64,000 bases of DNA from Aulostomus chinensis (Eukaryota > Chordata > Actinopteri > Syngnathiformes > Aulostomidae): positions 24,296,957 through 24,360,956 of the forward strand of contig JBBMOA010000007.1 of assembly GCA_037954235.1 (NCBI GenBank), given 5' to 3'. Under the pieces are notes generated by a model that was not told the origin of the DNA, did no database searches, and was given only the letters and a program-made list of their open reading frames with translations. A program made the translations under genes and the position numbers. Position 1 is the stretch's first letter, and the number at the start of each line of letters is the position of its first letter. Of the stretch, positions 13,136-26,447 are shown one piece after another.

Positions 13136-16100
13136 AGCCAGAATTCTTTAGTGAAAAAGTTACAAAGCATAAACAGAGGAGAGATGACAGACTCGCTGAT
13201 CCTTGTGTGGGAGCCTGAGGAGGAGGGGTTGTTTCATTTTCACTCTGGGAGGGGATTTCTAGCCGTGATTTGGCATACATCTGTTTTACACTTGGCTTTC
13301 TATGACACTTCATAGGAGGCCAGGGTCAAACAAAGTGCAGGAGAGCTGAACAGCATGCACACACCAGGGGAGGCTTCTCCAACTAAAACACAAACAGGCA
13401 ACTGATTTCCCTTTCAAGCACACACCGTGTGGGCTACGTCAGTCATGCTTTCAAGTGCTCGTGCTCTTCTGACCTTTATTGGACCACTGAAGAAGGCAAA
13501 AAAAAAAAAAAAACCCAGCCAGACCCAAAGAGAAGCTGGGTGTCTGTTTTGCTCTTAACACACTGCTCACAGATTGCAGAGCTGGCATGGCGCTAAGGAC
13601 ACAGACTGTCCGCCGACCCGGTTGCTCTCAGACCTGCCTGACCTTGGCACCACTGTGCCAATGTGGGTTTGCCTAAATAAAAAAAAAAAAAATTAAAAAA
13701 TACTCTCCCTCATACAAGGCTGAAAAACAGAAGCGAGCTCAAGACACAAAGTTCATTACTAGATAAACAGCAGGAGGTGGGGGGAGAGAAAGATGGGAAT
13801 AAATGAGGAAATGACAACGGACGGAAGATATGGGAAGAGGTTGGCAGCCGTCCATGAATAAGACAGCTGGCAGCGACATCCTTCACAAACCTAGCGACGC
13901 AATCGGCATGATGGAAGCAACCTCCAGAGATGTGGTGAGAGGAGGCGAGGAGAGATGTGGAGGTTTGGAGGAGGGGGAGCTGTGGTGTTAGATAATGTGG
14001 TTTTAGTCTCTAGGCTCCCGCGCTAATTAACGCAGTTCCACACACAAGGCCCCCTGCCTACCTTGCACCCTGGCCTCGGTCTTCAGCGCTGACACAGAGG
14101 GGCTGAGAGTGCACGAGTCAGAGGAGGGAATGAGGGAGCATGAGGGATGAAAAGGGATGAAAGGTGAAGAAGCGAGGTCTGGTGGCCTTGTCTGAGGGTT
14201 AGTCTGCTTCCCGGCTCCACTGGTGGAGAGAAAAACGGGGGATGAAGACGAATGAGTCGGGAGCACAGGGATGCTGATCTACAGCCGAGTCGCTCACTGG
14301 CCATCTCACTCTGATGCTCACCTCATCCGGTGGGAGCAAGTGAGAGAGAGATAGAAGACACAAGGCTAATGAGCCAGCACCAGTCCAGTCACAACACCAC
14401 AGACACAAATCCTGGTTCTGTACCATTAGCTCCAGACTGTCATAAATCAGACAAAGCCAGTCAGCATGACGGAGGGAGAAGGCCAAACAGAGAAGTCAAA
14501 AAGCCACAGCGGCTATCAGACAGCAAGGTAGGGCACAGACAGCAGCGTCTGAACAGAGGCAGCATTTATATCACAACAGACAGGCTGCAAATACACAATG
14601 AAAAAGCTGCAAAGGATATCGGATATCAAATCTCAATGCTATAGACCTACAGTGTCCATGGTATTTATTTCAACACTGAAAATTGTCTTTTTTATACTTT
14701 TTTGGCTGTTATTTGATAGTAGCTTAAAGGAGAGCGACACAACAAAAATCAGAAGCAAGGACATTGGAGTTTGTGTTGTAAACAGCACTATATTCTAGTT
14801 AGTGAGACGCTGTTTGTGATGAGACTACAAAACATGCACAAGTTCTCTTGCGCTGTTAAATAAATATTTTGTATACTTAGATGTCAGTACCAACTCTAAA
14901 ATAATATATTATTGTTCAGCAATTTTTAAAATAATGTAGTTTACTGAAGGATGGAGTAAAAACCATGCATTTAAAAAAAAAAAAAGGTTCGAAACAGATT
15001 CAGATCGTAGCCTCAAGTCTTTTGCATCTCATAAAAGCCTACATTAACATACACGTGATCCAGATTGCCTGGGTTCTAGTAGACAAGACATCTAGTCATT
15101 AGGATTTTGTCACTGTAAATTGTAATGCTCGATTAGAACACGTGGGTTCGCGTTTCCATTTGGTGGTGCCATTACTGGAGCAAAAGCTTCATTAGCATTA
15201 CTGCATGTAATAACCTCAACAAGGGATTTCCTAACCTAGATTTAAACCGCACCCAACCCAGGCACGCTGCTTTGGCATGCGTGCTACTGGCAGATAAACA
15301 ACACATCTGCCTCCCTGCTCAGGAAGTTGTACATGTATATTGTATGAACCACTAGGGAGAGGACAGTTGTTATTTGTCTGGAAGTGTATGTATAGAGTGT
15401 GAGCAAAAATCTTAGTGTAGGGTGGGAGACTCCAGATTGCCACAAACTGGCAGCAGCGCAACTCCTTGGTCTTGCTGCTGGTTCTGGGGAAAAAGGTGCC
15501 AATCTAACCTCAAACATAAGTATGCCAAAGGGGGCTGAACACCTCTTCACTGCCATCCAATTAATTTCATCTGCCACACATTTCGACATGCTAGGAGCAT
15601 GAGGAGCGGAGGTCTGAAGGGGGTTGGAGGTGAGTGGCGAGGCATGAGGGAATAACTGAGAAAGAGCAAGTGGAAGAATGGGCCAAGGTTGGGGAATCTA
15701 AGAATTCCCCATATCTAGCATATGACTTTCTGCACAGGGAGAGGAAAATGCAATTACACGTGCCCTCTCAGCCTTTTCAGGCAAGTGTGGTGTGTAAAAG
15801 TGTGGGGGTAGTGGTGGGGTTTGTGCCCCGTGGCAGCCAGCACTCCTATACTCTATGCTAATAGATGCTTGTTCTGCATTCTAACAGGCATTTGGTGGCA
15901 CAGCTCAGAGTGGGGAGCAGCTGAGGTTGAGTGCAGAGCATCAGCAATGTAAGAGGGAGGGCGGGTCTGTCGCCTCATGTCTCCGGAGATAGTGGGCATA
16001 ATGAAAAACTCTGTCGGGACTTCAAAGCAAACGGCTGGTCATTTCCTGTGGTGATGGCTGATAGGGGGGGCCTACATGTTCAGGCAACAAGCACGCACAC

Positions 16101-19100
16101 ACTTAGTCACACATTCCTGCCAGAAAAACGCTGGCCACCGAACGCCATTTCCTTTGATGGTATAGCAAAGCCAAGAAGAAAAAGAAACAAGTCTTTGGAT
16201 GTGGAGTAGATTTCAAAAGCTCTTGTGTGTTGCTGGTGTAACCGTCTAAGTCATGGCCCCCGGGGTCAACACTTATGCAATGTGACTGTAAAGCCAGAAA
16301 GTTGCTGCTCATATTGACTATTTTAACAGTTTTCGATTTTCAAGTCGGCGACACGCAACAGTGGAATGACCCAGACAGAACAGGACAAAGAGCAATCAAA
16401 CACTCTCTTATTTAGCTATTCCATGTTTCAAAAAATAAACTTTTGCTTGACTAAGATATCTGCTTAGCATTTCCCATGAAAAAGAATCTCATTTAACTGT
16501 CCCAGTATGAGTTTTGTGCCCCATGGCTTTCTGTTACTGAAACATTTAATCTCTGATATTGGTGCTTCTCCTGCTATGATGAGTTCAATTGTTTGTCATT
16601 AGAAAATGTAAGCGTGTTCAACGTTGCCACAGTTGTAAATGAAACCCTTATTTATCAAAAAAAAAAACAAAAAAACAAATCTTTAACTCCCAACACAATT
16701 TTTACTTATTACTTTTCTGTCTTTCGAAGATTTAAAATTACACCAGTGTTGTTTCTTGAACTGACAACAAAAGATACTCTAGTAAAGTATCCATCCCATT
16801 CTTGTGTACTCTTTTCAGCGCTGGACACATTACAGAACTGCAGTCAGGATTAGGAAATGAAGTATTACAAGTTCCATTGGCTTTATTTTTGTACAATTCC
16901 TGGTAATGTAACATAATCATAGAAAAAGAAAGCCTGCAACAAGATTATGGAACAGTGTCTGAATCCCTGTTATTCCTAATGAACAGTTTCTATACTTTTG
17001 ACTTAAAGTAATTTCAAAACTTCATGCATTTCAGCAGGGCTCTGAATAGAAGTTTGTTTTCCAGGACATAAAATGCAAGGAAAAAGAACTCAAGTGTGCA
17101 AAAAAGAGATTAGGAAGCACAGATGTAGTCAATTGTTTCACTAATTCTGATGGAAATGAATATTTGTTGCACATCTGAGGGTCAAAACCAGCCCCACATG
17201 TACAAGCCACAGAATGTGAGTGGTATTGTATGCGAAGGATGAAGGAAGGGCTGGCACACTGTGCAAACACAAACAAGGCAGCAGAGGCCATTTCTGTCTG
17301 ATCTCATCTCTTATCATATCATCTGGTTCTGGAAACCAGACTGTCCCGTGTGCCGTTTGTGTGGATCTGCGAGTTTGCGGCACCCAGAGGAACATTCGTG
17401 TTTGTCTCTGTGTCTTATGTGGTTGTAAAAAAATATCACCACACTATGTGAGACGGAGTGAACAAAAACACACATCTGGTTCCATTCAGGATGCCTGGAA
17501 TTCTTCGTCTGCTCGGTTCAGATTACTTTCCCGAGCCCCCATGCTGGCTGCGCAGGGGAGCAGATAAACTATGCCGCTCAGCACAAAGCCTCATCTATTC
17601 AACACACAACTGCAAGGGTGCCATTTGACAAGGGATAGAGGTAGCTGAGGTTAAGGTCAGGTTTCATAGGGAAGGCTCCTGACCCCTCTTTACAGTATGT
17701 AGAACAGGATTAGGTTCTAAGAGAAGGTCATGTTAAACTTAATACCAGACAAAACTCTACCTTAATATGGTCCTGAAACCTTGTGTGGAAAACCGCAACA
17801 GTAGAGGCCCGGTTCCATACAGACCCAGACCAGAATGGAAGAGTCAGTTAAGGAGACTGAGAAATGTACAGCTGCAGGTCTAAACAAGACCAAAAGAATA
17901 GATATATTTTAGTCTGCTCAGTCAGAAATCCACATAAAGTATTATTTATTATTGTTTTTCTTCTGGGCCCCTATGCTCAGCTAGAAAAAAACAAGATGAT
18001 TTCTATTCTGAAGTGAAACATCTACTCTCAGTTTGCCCCAAACTAACTACTATCCCTGAACATCACCTTCCCTTTACATTTCAGAAGCCCTCCCCCTTCC
18101 CTCTCCAATTTCGCCGCCCCCATTCTCTTATCTCCAGGTTTGACAGAGCGCTGTCTTCAGCCAAAATCATCTCGTCTACGCCGGTTCCCTGGGAGATGGA
18201 GTGCCAGTGATGTAGACGATTCAATCAGTGAGAAGTGAAAGAGCCCCATTACCCCCAGTCCTCGGTTACTGCTAGCGACGCTTAGCTCAGGCCCCCACCT
18301 AATGGGCCATAATATCATTTTACACCATGTTGCAGCTCTTTATACTAGCTCTAAACATAACTCTGTCACCATGGCACAATAAAAACAGATATATTTCTTT
18401 ATTACTCCTCACGAAGCATATCACTGGATCTGAACACCCCTAAAAAGGGAACTAATATCTACAGAAACCCGCCCTTTTCCTTGGCTCATTTAGAGCAGAC
18501 GCACAGTTATTACACTGAGCTGCACTCTGCCGGCCTCACCTCTCCACGCCGTTCACTCAATGTGTAATGGATGTTTTATTATAATCAAATGAATACAATA
18601 TCTTCACCATAAATAGCCTACTTAAAAAGCCATTTTCTCTGCCTTGCAATATGTTTGAATGTCCATCACGCCTCAAACAATGAACTGCCACATGTTTAAT
18701 TCAGAGCCGATGCAATTTGAGTGTCATGTGCTAAAATATAGGCGAACTTATCACCCCTTTACTCACCCTCACGTCCCCAAGCTGGCCCCGTCCATTCACC
18801 CAACAATCACGCTCCACACCATCTTGCATAAAGTAACGCGAGACTCCTGCAGGTTCATTACCCTGCACGATAGCAGGAAGAGGGAATGTCACCGGGGTAC
18901 CCGGCTTTTACAGACCTTACACTTTTTTTTTTTCATCTCACAGGAGAAATGCTGTGCTTGTAAGTCTCCAGCAAGATGAACAGAATTTCACTTCAGCGAG
19001 GGCAAGTTATTATCCACAACTGGGCAACATCCCCTATGCAGGGGAGAAGGTGCCGTTGTCCTCTACCCGATATATCATCTGGTCATTCCAGTCGATTTTC

Positions 19101-21421
19101 ACTATGGAGATCTGACAAGAGATGAGCAAACACTCGGTATGAACGTGCGCGTGTGTATGTGTGGCAACACGAAGCACAGGGGGAGTTGGGGGAATCCAAT
19201 CTCTCACGCAGAGGAGCAGAGACAGGCGGGCAGATACGCTCCGGGCCCAGACTAACCCTGGTGGTATCCGTGAATGAAATGACAGGATTACAGGGGTATT
19301 AGGAAACCTGCTGAGATGGTTGATAATGCTGTTTATGGTTGGGCGTCACACAGCTTGCAGCGAAAAAGTCAAACTGTTTGACTAATGAAAATATGGACAA
19401 GCTTCTTTGCATAGTCAACCCGAAAATTCAGTCCCAAGGGTCTCCTCAGCGTATGGTAATAGCTTGGTGTTGGTGGCTACTTGATGGACTTGAACGCAAA
19501 TCCTTGAGGACCCCACCCCCCACTTATCATTGTTATGGCTGAATCTCTTAAAATGGGCACAGTTAAGTTAATACCCACTATCCTGGTTAAGAATGGGATT
19601 ATTGTTGTGTCAACAACCCCCATAGATAATAGTAATTACTGGCCTTGCTGCGGCGCCATCAGACTGAGGCAACTTTGCTAGCTGACAGCTTGGTCCTAAT
19701 TACCGAGAACCACCAATTACTGGCTCCATTTCATTATTTATATTGCTCAGCACACCCAAATAAAAGAGACTTCAGAGGCTCGGAGCAGTCACATCTCTGG
19801 CAGCTGCAAGGAGCATCCACAAGACCTGCTGAATCATTCACGTAGGTTTTTTTCCTGACTATATTAGTCAGCAAGCGTGCAGACACAACATTGTTAGCGC
19901 ACAGAAAGACAAGTGAAAATGGGAATACAAAGCCAATGGGGGGGGGGGGGTGCCTTTATTTCCTCTTTGCCAGCCACAGGAAGTAATTTAGCTGCAAAGG
20001 AAATGCAATATAATCTGTTTTTCCCCACTTGCTCCTGCTCGTTATCTGACAAAAGAGCAGCCGAATGAATTCTAAAACATTAGCCCTGAAGCCTTTTAGC
20101 TACAACAGTTTGCATGTTGTAGTTACAATTCATGTTTTTTCTGTCTACTGTGAGAAACATGTAAGATTGACTCTTCTGCTACCATGTGAAGGATGCCTCC
20201 AAAAATAGTTGAAGAATGTATGGGTGTTTTGTATCTTAGTGAGTGTATTTATCCATCCGCACACAGACACTGACTTGCACAGATGTTTTCCAGTACCCTC
20301 TGCTGCCAAGTGGCGTCCATGATGTCTGGGAGGAGGGGAGCGTGAGCTTGGGATGGGAGTGTGAAAGTCTGCTATTCCTGCTCCAGTGAATTCTGCAGAA
20401 ACTTGGCAGATCATTGTGGAGATTTGTATGTCTGTGGATTTGACATGAAACTGTTTGAGAGGCTCGTCTGGAGTCTCTCAATATGCCTCCCCTGTGACGT
20501 ACGCCCGAGCTGTTTTGGTGACGTTTGCCATAAAGCTTGAGTGACACATTTCTCAGCCCCAAGAGTGTGGACGGCTGATTAACTCAGCAGACTGGTCTCA
20601 TACCATCACCTGAAAGATAACCATTACAGCTCTAGAGAAGTATGCCTCTGAGTAAAGTAAAGCGCATAATCCACAAATTGGGGGACTGAGCAAAAGCATC
20701 TGCACCATCTAATTCTTGCAATCCTACACCTTGATGATAAACAAAAGCGCCTTTTCCACTGGCCAAAATACCCATAAACATCTGGATTTTGTCTGGGATG
20801 ATAAAGGGTTTAATCTGTGTTCATTTCTGGGTCAAATGACCTTGCAGACACTGTTTTCTGTTTGTTTTAATCAGCTCCATTTCTGATTGGCATTGATGTA
20901 AACAAAAAAAGGTCTTGGCATTCTTCTTTACTGTTTGTTTACTCTTTTCTGGCACATTCAGGATGTCTAACATGACGCATGAGGGGGCAAACAAACAACA
21001 GAGGCAAGGCAACTTGTCTATTCATATTTACACCATGGCAAAAGAGTAAAAGACTATTAATGATTCACTGCAAGTTCAATGAATCACAACAACAGCTGAA
21101 ACAGCAGCTCAAGCACAACAGGCTATTAAGCATGTAAAGCTATCATGTTCCACAACAATCTCACAATTGATTAAGCATGTACAAAAGGAACCTGCCGCCG
21201 TGTGATCCAAAGCGCTTTAGTATTTAGATGACAATAGTGCAGGGCAAGCCTTGTTTGCAGGGGCTGGAGTGGAGCAGTATATGAGGCCCGGAGGCCGGAT
21301 CTGTTCCAACTGTGCCCTGGCAAGAAAATGTTCAGCCCAGTCAGCCTCGACAGCTTGGATATTCACAGGAGGCGATGGAAAACTGGAGGGCTGCAGTGTT
21401 GTGTTGGAAGTGGGGGAGCAC

Positions 21422-21447
21422 AGAGGAGGAGGAGGAGGAGGAGGAGG
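21422..21447 (+). repeat. (GGA)n microsatellite
   Basis: About eight AGG/GGA units. Confidence 0.9.
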
Positions 21448-23324
21448 GGAAGGGGCGATGAGTCAGGAGAAAGGTGTTTTATATTATTTTGGTACCACAA
21501 GGACATGGCATTTGCTATGTTCCATAGGCAGCCTTGTGTAAGTGCTGGTCCACAGTGATTAACGTTATCATTGTGGGTGGGTGGGTGGATTGGGGGTGGG
21601 GGGAGTGGGGTTCGCATGTTGTGAAGGTGGGAGTTTATGTCTGTACTGCAATATCTTGCTGTATTAATGATTAATTTTTAAAGCCTGCAGATGCATTATG
21701 CATTTATTGCCAGGGAAAAAAACAAACTGAAATGACTCTCTATTGTCCTTTTAGGGAAAACACATACAGTAGGGCTGTGTGGTTTTTTGAATCCATAGGA
21801 CCCCACCATTGCAATGGGCTTTAGATTACTACACATTTTGTCATCTGACAAACCAAACCACAGTGACAATTTCAGAGATCACAGGCGTTTAAGTTCGGAT
21901 CATCACTTTGATTTAGTGTGACAAATGAATTATTCACCCTCCTGTCTGGGGATATGCAGTTAAATTCTGAGTCATTTTGAATATCACAGAAAGGACTTTT
22001 GATGTTGGACAGCTTTCTCCTTCCTTGATTAACCTGAACCAACTTCAAACGTGCCACTGTTAGGGCTTCGCCAACAGCTATATTCTTTGGTGCTCTTTTC
22101 ACAAATAATATTTTTCTTCTTGACAGATTTTGAGTCAAAGGGTGTAACTATCTACTGATTGCTATTCCTTCTCTTTGTGTATTCCATTCATTAAGGGGGC
22201 ATAGTTAAAGGGGTACCTCGCAAAAAGCGGATGCAGATCAGCGCAAATCGTATCATATAATTCTGTCAGGAAACAGCTAACAACTAATCAATGATGCGCA
22301 ACAGTACATGTAACTGAAGATGTAATCAAAAAAGGTAAGGAATGATTGATGGCGGGTGGATGGGTTACGTAAAATCTCCATAACAGATTTGGCACCAGTG
22401 ATTTAAGATATTACATGAGGAAGTATTGTAATATATATGCAGTATTCCTAGTTTGTCCTATGCCTAATAAATAGTTGACTGTACTACCTCGGGTTCAAAG
22501 TCTCTTCAAGTGAAATAAAAGTGGATAAACAGGTCAGTGCTGCACAGGGGAGACGAAAACTACAGGCACCCACACTTCTGCCGCAGCAAAAGAAAAAAAA
22601 AAGGACAACAAAAAAAACTTGTTTGCTCTTGCGCATCCTAATTCATTTGCTTCGGGGTTATGCTAAGGCAAAGCCTCAAGGGAGAAATGACTGGCACCTC
22701 CTAATCCTCACGAATACCAAAAAAGCATGTCATTACCATGACATTTACACCATCTTTTGGGAGGTGAAATCCAGTGTTGTTACAACAAAGGGATATAAAA
22801 AATTTGGAAAAAAATGAGAAGAAACAATATTAATATGTTTGGGGCCAGTAGTGTAGCTTACGTAGTTTGAGCAAAAGCATCTCTTCTCTCTGGTTCTATT
22901 AATTTCCTTTAGCACAGCCGGAACCGCCACCTGGGGTACAAGCATTTCAAATGAGCCGTATTTTGTTCATCACCAACGGGCAGGCTGACAGGCATGGAAG
23001 AAATGTGATGGAAAGTAGAGCACAAGAGTTATGACCTAACAAACGGCTGATTATAGAGAGGATGACCGAGACGAGGAGTCAAGCTCGGCTCTCTGCAGAC
23101 AGACGAGCGTGCAGCACCAAGAAACCAGCAAGTCCTGAAGCTTTGTGGCAATTTTGGAGTGTTGGGGGGCAATACACCTCAGACCCAGTTTAGATGCAAC
23201 TGCATGTTAATATTCCTCACCTTTTCATTCATCTTTTATCGACTGAGTTAATCTTGACATCTGTATTTTTTTTCCCACCTCTGAGTAAAATATGAGCAGG
23301 AGAAGCTTTTACAGCAGTGTATAG

Positions 23325-23465
23325 AAAATGATTATGGCAGCGGTTAATTGCTGGGGATCTTCATTTAATGAGCATCGGAGCAGATTTAATGACTTTCAGC
23401 TTTTAATAAACAAGCACAGAAAGTTACTGGTGTGCAAATGAGATTCTGACTAAGTATAACTTATC
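23325..23465. promoter_or_regulatory. Candidate conserved non-coding element
   Basis: GGTTAATTGCTG, CATTTAATGAGC, GATTTAATGAC, TTTTAATAAAC and octamer-like GTGCAAATGAG lie within 140 bp of unique sequence. This suggests a homeodomain/POU enhancer, by inference only. Confidence 0.22.
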
Positions 23466-24571
23466 CTTACTTGCAGGTCAAGCCTTGACTTATAATTGGA
23501 CCACTGTTTCTTCCCACCCAAACACAAAGTGTCGCCCATTTACTGCCCAGCAATGTTCCTCTTCTACGAGCGTGATGATAAAAGGGCCTTCACTGGTGCA
23601 TTGTGGTAGTTAGGGGATGAGCCTCGACCGCGTTTCCCCCAGGTGAGCTGGTCAACTCTCTGCTGGTTATCAGAGCTATTGCCACTCTCCTCTCCTCTCC
23701 TCTGTATGCCCTATCTGCTCAGTTCCTTCCCCAGAGCTCACTATCGCCCAGCTACCTCTACTCTTGTACTGACAGCCAAACAATAGAAGCCTGAATGGTC
23801 TTAACGAGTAGAAAGTGGAGGCTCCACTAATTAGAGGCACCCCACCCCATTGCCTCCAACCCCTCCTGTTAGCTCAGAACAGTGTGATAGAGCTGGGCCA
23901 AGGCTGGGACTGATGGACCCATTGTGTGAGAAATATAGAAACTGGAAGTCGTTGTTTTTTATTTTTTTTCCCCTGGCTGTTGGCCAGTGGGAGACTATGG
24001 TAATTGGCCAAATCCCACTGTGGCGAGTGAGGAGTTAGAGTGTGAGGGTGGCAGAAGCCAAGTTAAAGTGAGAAAATACTGGGACCAAGTGTGGGAATGA
24101 AAGTAACATACAGAAGATAAGATACAGATTGAGAAACAGGAGACTTTGAGGCTTTGGAAATTACAAAAAGAAAAGGATACAAGTACAAAATATGGAGGAC
24201 AGTTCATGGAAAAAAACAGGAGCAGAACAAAAATAATACAAGAAGAAATAATGGACCAAATATCACGAGGGTCAGTGAAAATAGAATGACCTCGGGCACT
24301 ACTCACTAGGGAGAGGCAGATAGGAGTGCAGCGAGCGTCTTGGCTGTTGGACTGAAACAGAGCAGGGTGCAGCGGCGGCTACACAGTGAACCCTCACTGG
24401 ACACTTCAATCACAGGCAGCCAGAGCCCCAGGCAAACTTGGCCAATTAGCCGGACACTGCCGCTGACCCCCAGCTTCATTAAGGGCCCGGGCTGTGGATA
24501 AGGGGAGAGAGGAGAGGATTAGGCAGAGTAAACCATCAGCAGTGGCCAGGACTGAAACACACACATGCATT

Positions 24572-24575
<4 letters not shown>

Positions 24576-24602
<27 letters not shown>
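24576..24602 (+). repeat. (CA)n microsatellite
   Basis: About 13 CA units following GCGCG. Confidence 0.93.
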
Positions 24603-26407
24603 CCCCCAGAGGTGAAGCTCAAGGTTACAGATAAACCCAATCACCTTTGAGAGCACCCTATACCACACATGTTCACACTCTTGCTCGCGACTCCCTGAGG
24701 GTTTTCACCCACGGTATAGGTGGTGGTGGGGAGGAGGTTAGAGCAATAGAGTGCAGAGGGCACAGCTCTCCCCCTCGCTCCCACACTGCTGCATTGACAG
24801 CAACAGGTGTGGTGGCCAGCAGACATGCAATTACCAGGCTGAGAATCTGCTCTTTGTGACAGAGACAACGGCAGATCAGAGGGAAGATCAGGGCTGGAGG
24901 GAAAGAGGAGAAGTGGGAGGAGAGGTGAGAGACGAGGAGGAAGATGCAGACTACTCCAAGTCCCTGGAGGGGAATAGAGAGAGCGGGAGAGATTTCCATT
25001 TGGTTCTTTTCATCGCAAATCCCTCATCGGCAAAGAACAGGCGTGAAGAAAAAAAAGGGAAAAAAAAGATCAAAAACCAACATGTACAGTAGTTATGACA
25101 CACCTGTTGTTCTGCAGGTGGAATAAAAATCCAACCGCTTATGTGGTGTGTGAAGACCTGACATACACGTGTGCACAACAATGAGCTAGAGGAGATGGTA
25201 ACTGACAACGGACAAGTGGCGCTCAATGAGCCCTGACAGGAAGACTGGTTGTTACGTTACATGCATGTGTGTCTGTGAAAAACCACAAGGGATTTCTGCC
25301 TGCATCAGCCTCGAGATGGAAACCTCAGGGGCTCCACAGTGGGGGTGGAAGCTTCATACACACCCTACCTCATTTTCTCTTCTCCCCCTCTCCGATTACA
25401 GGTCTTCGATCAGGCTAAATGTTATGTTTGTACGCTTTGCCAGCAGTGTAGCAATAACTGCTGTCAGAACCCTTGCATGGTTGGGTGGAGAAAAGATACT
25501 GGCCCTTTATTTAAAACAAGCCAAGGATAAAAGATCAATGGCCCAATTCAGGCCATGAATTGGAGGGAAAGTTCACAAACATAGTGGAAGATTATGAGGG
25601 GGAGATATATGTGTGGAAGCGGAGAGCGAGGGGGCATCTGGCTCATCTGGGTGCTAGTGGGTTATTGATCGGTGGAGACACACAGCTCCCAGCCATTCAT
25701 CACAGGCCACTCAGGCCCTTAGATAACTCCTATGATAGTGCCCTGCTGCTGAGCAGTTGCAACTGGCCATATCCATTATCCTTCATAGGAAGCCCCCCAA
25801 CCCTGGGAACAGGCACGGTGGGGCTGCTGGGTGACAGTGTGGAGGGGAAGCTGGAATGGAAGTAGTCGAGGCAAGTGGTAAGAAACCTGTGGCTGAAGCT
25901 GGTACATACAAAGGCAGAGGCTGAGGTTGAAGAGCCAGGATTTGATGAAAAATGGTGCTTGGAGAGCCAGAACAGGGAAGAGAAACTGTCTGTTTGCACC
26001 AGCAGGGGAAAAAAAAAGTGACAGCGCTATTGTTTCCATTTCTTGGCCAACCAGTATTAGCAAAGCTGTTTTATTGCAGATAGCACACAAACCATTGGAG
26101 TGACAGGCAGCTCTGAAAACTGCTGAGTGGGTCTGTATGTATGTGTAAAGGACAATTCCCAGATTGGGCAGGTGGGATCAGCCATAATGAGCCATGCAGG
26201 GAGAGAAGAGAGAGAGGGGGAGATGGAGTTTGAGTTTAAAAAAAAGGAAGGAGGCCAAAGAGCAAGAGAGAAAGACAGAGTGAGAGTGATGGAGACGGGC
26301 TCAGAGCCAGAGACAAGGCCCCAAAAGAGCAATTACAGGAGCTCCAGAGAAGGTGTGCGCCCAGCCCCCAGGCATATTTTCAAACAGCACAAAGTCTTGG
26401 CAGACAC

Positions 26408-26447
26408 CAACACACACGCACGCACACACACACACATGCACACACAA
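26408..26447 (+). repeat. (CA)n microsatellite, interrupted
   Basis: CA repeat broken by CACG and CATG units. Confidence 0.9.

Noticed and set aside
14055..14100. Minus-strand donor-like GCAAG|GTAGGC
   Set aside because: Donor-like matches are frequent in 64 kb, and the upstream open frame is low-complexity and domain-free.
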